DNA of 64,000 nt from Zhengitettix transpicula. Taxonomy: Eukaryota; Arthropoda; Insecta; Orthoptera; Tetrigidae. Below, piece by piece: positions 13,501-22,900 of the stretch. Below the pieces are notes generated by a model that saw only the letters and a list, made by a program, of their open reading frames with translations, had not been told where the DNA came from and did not search any database. Location: positions 82,194,532 to 82,258,531 of the forward strand of contig CM073591.1 in assembly GCA_037074705.1 (NCBI GenBank). The letters are read 5' to 3'. The number at the start of each line of letters is the position of its first letter. Positions within the stretch are counted from its first letter, which is position 1. The translations under genes were made by a program, and so were the position numbers.

Positions 13501-16500
13501 TTTATCTATCCACATTCTGCAGTGTGTGTGCCTCTGGAGAAGGGCCATGTGGTTATGTTTTCATTGCTGATCTCTTGGACACAAATGCATTTACCCTTCT
13601 CAGAATGGTATTGCAGCTGCAATACAAAAATGATTCCCAAAACTTTGCCGGGTTTCAAACACATTTTCATTACTTTTTACAAAATTATTGTAAGCAAAGA
13701 TGTGATGCTAAACAGTCTACAGTGCCATTAAGAAGACTAAATTACATGTAGTCAAAACCAAAAGGTTAAGATTAAAGGTACAACATAATAACTTGTTACA
13801 GTTAATGTCATGTATCATAAATATATAAACAAATAAAATTGATTAATTCCTGTTTGAGAATTTTTATAATATAAAAATCACATGAAACATTATTATACTT
13901 TTTCTATGTTGTGAAACAAATTAATACAACCACCGTCAGTATGGTATGAAGAGTGATTTGTGACATTTTGAATTATAGGCATTTATTCTGTGCGCAGGTA
14001 GGATGAAATAGTGGCATTCAACTATCCTGATACATGGTTATTTACGTAGAATGAAAATATAATGTATCTGTCTTAAAATATAATAATATTAAGATAAAAT
14101 AGCCAAATGAAGTGATGATATAAATACCACAAAAAATTTCTGAAAATTTTGTTCCTTTCATCAGGTGATTAAAAAACACAAGAGTCAGGAGTAACACAAC
14201 TGCACAATACAGTTGACAAACTCAAAAGCTAATATTAATTGTCGCTCCTGTTTTTTTTAACCAGCTGACAAAAAGTACAGTTTCCATAAACATAGTGTGA
14301 TATTTATATCATCACTTTATTTTGTCTGTTATTTGACTATTTAATCTGATTACCATTATGTAAGTAATTTAGTAATGTATTGCTTATAGGGAAGTATTAA
14401 ATTTTGTCTTAGTCATATTAATTAATATTACATAAAAAATTTATAAATGCATGAATAAGACTTACTTGTAAAGTGTCATTTCATCATGAACAACAAGATC
14501 ATTCTGCTGAAGCAGTGAAATTAATATATCAGGTTCAAAGTCAATGAAATCACTTTTCTTTGATACTAATTCAAGATTCCACATTACAAAATTTTGACAA
14601 ACCTGATTTAGAAAAAAAATAGTCTATATAATTTCATGATAATTAAAAATTAAACAATGTAAATTATTAAAATGTAAATGTATAAAAAATTAAAATGTAA
14701 ATGAAAATAAGTAGCACCTTAGAATACATATAAGGTTTGCAACAGACAAAGTAACTAATACTAGAAAAGTACATACTTGAACTATATCAAGGCTCATCCT
14801 ATAATAGTATAAGAATATTATTAAACCGTATTATAAATGAAGCTATGGTTTTATTATTTTGAATCATAGTTGATAATTTTATACTGATGAAGTACTCAAG
14901 ACAAAAAAAGCATTATAAATCAAATGGGCATTGCTAGATCGGGAAGAAACCAAATTAAGATGGTTTTTCGATTATGCCTCTATTCAAAATGAGGAAACAA
15001 ATTATTTTGCTACCAACTTATACTTTGTTTTCTATTTCTGTAATAAAACTGTGCTGTGGGTATAGTTAAATAATGTCAAGTAGAATACAGAAAGTATTAC
15101 AGATTTTATTAAAAAAAACTGTATGATAATTATCAGACAGAAAAGAGACTATCAACTGTCCAGTTAAATGAAAGAATTAAATAAACTGGACAAGAGAAAA
15201 AATGTGATTGTTGAAGCAACTCACAAAATTGGCTATAGCCAAACATGCTTTAATGAAGCATTCCAGGAAACAATGATATTGGACCATGTGAATAATTATT
15301 GGGACACAGAGATTTGGAAAGGACGAAACCTGATTAATGATGACATGAGCTTCAAGATCAGCAAGGCTTGGGATCCACTTATCATTGACCTACAACAGGA
15401 ATCCAGTGCATATTCTAGGGAACAGGTGAAAAGTGTGGTAAATAGGCCACACTGCTTTGCCACAAGTGAAGGCATTGGTGACCGGGCCTTTCATATGGCA
15501 GAGGTAAGTGAGACCAAGATAGCCGAATCTCCTACCACCAACAATTGTAAGAACTGTTTTTTCCCCAAACTCAAGCACACACTCTCAGAACTTCACCTGA
15601 AGATGATGATGGTGACAGACTCTGAAACGTTTTGTAATGTTGTTACTGATAGTATCCTCTTCCAGAGCTTCCTCTACTTACACATAGCACTCCATTTAAG
15701 GTAACTACGTAAAGAAAAAGTAGAGATAGAATGTAGAGGATCATTAAAAGATGAAGATTGGATGTTAGTAAAAGTAATAATGGTGACAAAGACAATTGTA
15801 GTATTAACACTATTTGTAAAATCATAAATATATTAGAATTAGTTTATAGACTGATACTAATGAATTATAAATTTGTTTTTTCAAAGATACAAACACTTTT
15901 AAGTCAAACTACTACTCAATAGAGGAAAAAACTCTCCAAAAAATTACCTTTGCAACTTCATAATGACCACAGTTAAGTGTATACTGAAGCCATGAAACTA
16001 ACTGATTGTTAGCTGCAGCATGAGCAATATGAGAACACATGTATTCCACACAAAGTGTGATTAGATCCTAATAGAGAAGAAAAGCATATTATAAAATAAG
16101 CAGATAAGTCAACAATTATTGTAACTTTTCTGAAAAAAATATTTAATTAAACAATACATCCTATAAAAATTCATATATTTATACTACATAATGAAAACCA
16201 ATTTTGAGAAAGATTAATCTAAGTTGCATTCCACAGATATTTCAATACATAAGTTCTATTTGTAAATTTTGAAATTACACTTTAAAATCACATTCCTGAT
16301 AATATGGTATATTACTTATCTTAGTGATACTTAAAGTTTGCTTATGAACAGTATACTATAAAACATGTTTCAAACACACATACCTCTGAAATATAAATTA
16401 GTGGAAAAACTTTTTGTTTAAAGAAAGTTATTACATAACACTAAAATCTAAATATTTAAATAGTTAATTGGACACAAAACAATATGAACAAACTGACCTT

Positions 16501-16842
16501 TACAATATACTTATCTGCCAAAGCTAATATGGGCAAAACAACCAAATGATTTATGTGAATTTGACCAAGGTAAATATAACGAAGAAAGTCACCAAAAATC
16601 TTAGAACACGCAGGACTTTCTTTGAGTTCAACTTTACTTTCCTTTGACTCTGTCCATTCCTTATTCATAAGCATCACCTTTAAATAAATAAAAAACATTC
16701 AAATAAATTTTGGGAAACATGTCAAGAGTTATCTAAAATTAAATATAAATTTATTTTAAAAATAATAATGAGCATTTAACTAAATTTCATTAAATTTGTC
16801 AACATCATCAAATGTATACTTCAATAATAAAATATAATTAAA

Positions 16843-16906
<64 letters not shown>

Positions 16907-19900
16907 CAATATAAAGTACAATATTATCTTGTAGAGAGGAAAGGAAGAAGAAGGAAAGATGGGAATTGAACCCAGGTAATTTGTTTTATAATTAATATCC
17001 TTAGCATTTGTAGTTATTCCTTAATGGATGCTCCACTCTCTTCACTCCCTCTTATGTATCCATTCCACCCTCTACACCTAATAAGACTGGCTACATTTCT
17101 TAAGTCTGGGGAAAGGCACGGTAGCTCAGAGGTAAAGCATTTGCATACAAAACAGAAGTAGCAGGGTTTAATTCCCGACCCTGACGAATATTTTCAGTCT
17201 TTCCTTCTTCTTCCTTTCCTCTCTACACATTGAACATATGCTTGCTTTGAGCATATTACTATGCCTAAAGCATATGCTTTTTTTAGAGTATATTCCCAAC
17301 CTTTGTACTATACTATACTATACTATCCATTTATCAAGATACATGTAAGGAACATAGGTTTTCCTGGTGTAACTGCTGGATAAAGTTTTCCCAGGATTCC
17401 AACCGGGTAGTGTCGTTTAATTTCTACAATGTTTTGATGGTTTTCACCGCCATCTCCTTCATATTATATATATCTTATAAATAAAAAAGAGTGTATGTTT
17501 GTTTGTTTGTATGTTTGTTTGTTTGTTTGTATGTTTGTATATTTGTATGTTCGTTATACAAATCTACACCGGTAGAGCAAATTTCACCAAATTTCGTACA
17601 CGTGTTCTTTACGACCAGGAAACAAACACTGTCGGGGTGAGACATGTCTACCACCCCCAGAAGCGGGGGTGGACGGGGGTTGAAATATTTAAACATGCTA
17701 AAACAGCCGATATTTTAGTCGGATAATAATTTTTAGGGGTCCAAGATATTGATGGTGTTTCTACCGATGTTTTCTGAATATAATTTTCATCCCCTTCACC
17801 CTGGGAAAAGGGCACCCTTAGGGTTTGGGGTGGAGAATACAAATCTATACCGGTGGATCAAATTTCACCAAATTTCGTACACGTGTTCTTTACGACCAGG
17901 AAAACAACACTGTCGGGGTGAGACGCGCCTACCACCCCCAAAAGCGGAGGTGGATGGGGGTTAAAATATTTGAACATGCTAAAACAGTCGATATTTCAGT
18001 CGGATAAATATTTTTAGGGGTCAAAGATATTTATAGTCTTTCCACTGATGATATCTGAATATAATTTTCAACCGCTACACCCTGGGGAAAGAGCACCCCT
18101 AGCGTTTGGGGTGGAGAATACAAATCTACACCGCTGGAGCAAATTTCACCAAATTTCGAACACGGGTTCTTTGCTACCAGGAAAACAACACTGTCGGGGT
18201 GAGACGCGTCTACCAACCCCAGAAGCGGGGGTGGACGTGGGTTGAAATACTTAAACATGCCAAAACAGCAGGTATTAGATTTGGATAAATATTTTCGGGG
18301 TAAAAGATATTGATTGTGTTTCTACCGATGTTATCTGAATATAATATTCATCTCCTACGCCCTGGGAAAAGGGCACCCTTAGGGTTTGGGGTGGAGTTGC
18401 TTTACAGAAAAATAACGCGAATACAACCGAGTTTGGAGTCAAATCGAAGGTTATGGATGTCAGTGAGTTTACTTCGGATAAATATTTTTAATTGCCCATT
18501 TAACCCGAAAGGGTCGGGGTTGGAAGGGAAGATAAATAGTCAGTTCTTGCGCGTTCTTGGAGGAGAATTACGTGAATACTATTGCAACGGAAGTTGTTAA
18601 AAATATAAATCCCTTTAGACATTAGTGGTGAGCTTGCTTAGGGCTGGGGGTGAGAATTGTCTATTATTCTAAAACTTCCAAAATGTTATGTTTTCCATCA
18701 CGGGAAAGTAGCAGATTTAGGGGTGGTGTTGTTCATACTATTTTAACCGATGTTGTTTCCATTAATAACGACGTTTAATCAAAAATAAAAGTGATTCAGA
18801 ACCATTGCTTTTTATACTCTTTTAAAAAGTTTTAATATTTTAAATTGTTATAAACATAATTTTACATTTATTCCGTACTTGAAGTTGTATTATTGAGAAG
18901 AAATAAAGCAACAAATAATTACTTACAAATACATGTAACAAAAACTCTACATGCTAACGTAGTTTATAATTTAGTTTACTACAATTTCAATGAAAATATT
19001 ATCCACGTAATCTACATTATTAAAACAATTGTTCTCAAAATCCTAAACCATATAAATCAATCCATTAATAATCCCTTTTCTACCAGAACGAAAGGGCTTA
19101 ATATAAATAATTATCACACTTAATCTTATAAATAAAAAAGAGTGTATGTATGTTTGTTTGTATGTTTGTATGTTTGTTTGTATATTTGTTTGTATGTTTG
19201 TATGTTTGTTTGTATATTTGTATGTTCGTTATACAAATCTACACCGGTAGAGTAAATTTCACCAAATTTCGTACACGTGTTCTTTACGACCAGGAAACAA
19301 ACACTGTCGGGATGAGACATGTCTACCACCCCCAGAAGCGGGGGTGCACGGGGGTTGAAATATTTAAACAAGCTAAAACAGCCTAATTTTAGTCGGATAA
19401 TAATTTTTAGGGGTCCAAGATATTGATGGTGTTTCTACCGATGTTTTCTGAATATAATTTTCATCCTCTACACTCTGGGAAAAGGGCACCCTTAGGGTTT
19501 GGGGTGGAGAATACAAATCTATACCGGTGGATCAAATTTCACCAAATCTCGCACACGTGTTCTTTGCGATCAGGAAAACAACACTGTCTGGGTGAGATGC
19601 GCCTACCACCCCCTGAAGCGGGGGTGGACTGGGTGGAAATATTTGAACATGCTAAAACAGTCGATATTTCAGTCGGAGAAATATTTTTAGGGGTCAAAGA
19701 TATTTATAGTCTTTTCACTGATGATATCTGAATATAATTTTCAACCTCTACACCCTGGGAAAGAGCACCCCTAGCGTTTGGGGTGGAGAGTACAAATCTA
19801 CACCGCTGGAGCAAATTTCACCAAATTTCGTACACGGGTTCTTTGCGACCAGGAAAACAACACTGTCGGGGTGAGACGCGTCTACCAACCCCAGAAGCGG

Positions 19901-22900
19901 GGGTGGACGGGGGTTGAAATACTTAAACATACTGAAACAGCAGGTATTAGATTTGGATAAATATTTTTGGGGTCAAAGATATTAATTGTGTTTCTACCGA
20001 TGTTATCTGAATATAATAATCATCTCCTACGCCCTGGGAAAAGGGCACCCTTAGGGTTTGGGGTGGAGTTGCTTTACAGAAAAATAACGCGAATACAACC
20101 GAGTTTGGAGTCAAATCGAAGGTTATGGATGTCAGTGAGTATACTTCGGATAAATATTTTTAATTGCCCATTTAACCCGAAAGGGTGGGGGTTGGAAGGG
20201 GAGATAAATAGTCAGTTCTTGCGCGTTCTTGGAGGAGAATTACGTGAATACTATTTCAACGGATGTTGTTGAAAATATAAATCCCTTTCGACATTAGTGG
20301 TGAGCTTGCTTAGGGCTGGGGGTGAGAATTGTCTATTATTCTAAAACTGCCAAAATGTTATGTGTTTATGGGTATAGTGTTTCTACCGATGTGATATGAG
20401 TAAAAATTCAACCCTTTCCACCACGGGAAAGTAGCAGATTTAGGGGTGGTGTTGTTCATACTATTTTAACCGATGTTGTTTCCATTAATAACGACGTTTA
20501 ATCAAAAATAAAAGTGTTTCAGAACCATTGCTTTTTATACTCTTTTAAAAAGTTTTTATATTATAAATTGTTATAAACATAATTTTACATTTGAAATATT
20601 TAAACATGCTAAAACAGTCGATATTTCAGTCGGATAAATATTTTTTGGGGTCACAGATATTGATAGTGTTTCTACCGACTGTTGGGGTGAGACGCGTCTA
20701 CCACCCCCAGAAGCGGGTCGGGATTATCAGTAGAGCACTTTTAGGTGTTGGGTGGAGGAACGCTGCAATAAAATAACGCGAATACAACTGTGATTGGAGT
20801 CAAATCCAAAGTTATGGATGTCGTCCAGTTTAATTATAGCATCAAATTGGCCATTTAGCCCCGAGGGGCTGGAGTGGATGGGATGGAAATTTTCTAACAT
20901 GTTAAATAATTGATATTAGCGTGGAATAAATGAATGCCGGGACCATTGACGTTGATAGTATTTCTACCGATGTTGTTTGTAGGCATGATAGGGGTGGGGC
21001 TGGCGGGATTTCCTTGAAAATAACGGGAAAACAACCGAGATTCGAGTCAAATCGAAGGTAATGGATGTCCCTGAATTTATTTGACAATCTGGACAACACG
21101 CGGGTATCGGCTGGGTTGGGATGAGTTGACCGGCTGTTTTTTGCGTCGATTAAATATATTTCGGGATGAATTACATTAATAAAATTTCCCTACATGTTCT
21201 GTGTATAATTACAACCCCTTTCGGACTCATAAGGGTGCACATTTAAGGGTGGGCGTGAAGTAGCTTTACATAAAAAGAGACCAGAATCTATCGGGATTGT
21301 CACTGAGTTTAATTAATTTCCTTGAAAATAACGATAAAACAACCTAGATTCGAGTCAAATCGAAGGTAATGGATGTCGCTGAATTTATTTATGACAATCT
21401 GGATAACGCGCGGGTATCGGCTGGGTTGGGATGAGTTGACCGGCTGTTTTTTGCTTCTATTAAATATATATCGGGATGAATTACAGTAATAAAATTTCCC
21501 TACATGTTCTCTGTGTATAATTTCAACCCCTTTCGGACTCATAAGGGTGCACCCTTAAGGATGGGCGTGAAGTAGCATTACATAAAAAGAAACCAGAAGC
21601 TATCGGGATTGTTACTGAGTTTAATTAATTTCCTTGAAAATAACGATAAAACAACCGACATTCGAGTCAAATCGAAGGTAATGGATGTTGCTGAATTTAT
21701 TTATGACAATCTGGACAACGCGCGGATATCGGCTGGGTTAAGATGAGTTGACCGGCCTTTTTTTCGTCAATTAAATATATTTCGGGATGAATTAGATTAA
21801 TAAAATTTCCCTACATGTTCTCTGTGTGTAATTTCAACCCCTTTCGGACTCGGAAGGGTGCACCCTTAAGGGTTGGCGTGGAAGTAGCATTACATAAAAA
21901 GAAACCAGAAACTATCAGGATTGTCACTGAGTTTAATTATGACATTAAACTTGACCGTTTAAGTCCCCGAAGCGGGAGTGGTCGGGGGTGAAAAATTTCA
22001 AACATGTTAAACGGTCGATATTTGCGATAATTATTTCCTGGGGTTAATTACTTTGATAGTATTTATACCGATGTTGTTTGTGTATAATTTAACCCCTGTG
22101 AGGGGAGCAAGCTTAGGGGTGGGGTGGGGTGGAGGTACGTTAAATAAAATCCCTCAAAAACAACCGAGAATCGAATCAATTCCGAGACTATGAATGTCGC
22201 TGAATCTAATTGTCACAACCTGGGTAACGCGACGGGTTTGGGAGTTGTTGGGCGAGGGAATAAATTTTCAGACAATGTAATCGGCCGATTTTTGCGTGGA
22301 ATACATTCTTTTTCATTATCGCATATTTGTGGGGGTGGTCATCTTCTAACATGTAAAAACGGCCGATATATTTAGTCAATGACTTCATATTCCTTCGGCA
22401 TGGGAGATGAGCACATTTAAGGATAGGGTTCGAGGAGCTTTACATAAAAATAGCACAAAAGTAACCAAAAACGGTTATAGATAAATGACATCTCGGGCAA
22501 CGCCGGGCACCCAGCTAGTATATATATATAATTGCAATATTGGTATGGAAAGGAAAGAAAGATAGCTTGTGGCTATTAAAAATTAAGGATAATTAAAAAA
22601 TTGGAAATATCTCACATTATCATTAAATTAATTGAATTGATATTTTCATGAATTAAAAATAAACTTCAAACCTGAAATACTTCACTGGATGCACACAATA
22701 TCAGACGATGAGCTGGATATTCTGTTCCATCAACTACCAAAGTTATGTCACTCATCAGGTGTTCTCTGTACAGCTTAGATAATTTTTGTAACACAGTGTC
22801 TGAGTTGTCCACCTAAAGTAAAATATGAATATTTATAAACTTACATATTCACTAATTAATTACATTAAGTCTTAGAGAATAAAAACGAAAAATGATTTAA

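Larger units (their letters stand above)
17473..22519 (+). mobile_element. Helitron-like composite with nested tandem arrays
   Basis: Starts TCTTATAAATAAAAAAGAGT at 17473 and ends CGGGCAACGCCGGGCACC then CAGCTAGT at 22519. That is a TC start and a GC-rich stretch before a CTAGT end, as in Helitron-type elements. No Rep/helicase coding is present, so it would be non-autonomous. The 5' end recurs at 19124, making two related blocks of about 1.4 kb (17473-18868 and 19124-20591). Inside each are about three 280-bp repeats, and a separate 310-bp array lies at about 21000-21960. The base after CTAGT is A and not the expected T, and the terminal hairpin is weak, so the class is probable, not proven. 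Many overlapping open frames here are repeat artefacts. Lies wholly within one BTBD17 intron. Confidence 0.6.

Noticed and set aside
13395..13751. 118-codon plus-strand frame
   Set aside because: It lies antisense to a decayed mariner-like transposase whose minus-strand blocks are recognisable and in order.
17108..17190. tRNA gene with A and B boxes
   Set aside because: No convincing anticodon stem and acceptor pairing; sequence continues into a dispersed SINE body present elsewhere, so it is a SINE head.
17475..20776. A series of overlapping 60-100 codon frames on both strands with near-identical translations (IQIYTGG, KYFNPRPPPLLG types)
   Set aside because: They repeat with the 280-bp DNA period, exist on both strands and several frames, and lack start/stop conservation between units; they reflect repeat DNA, not proteins.
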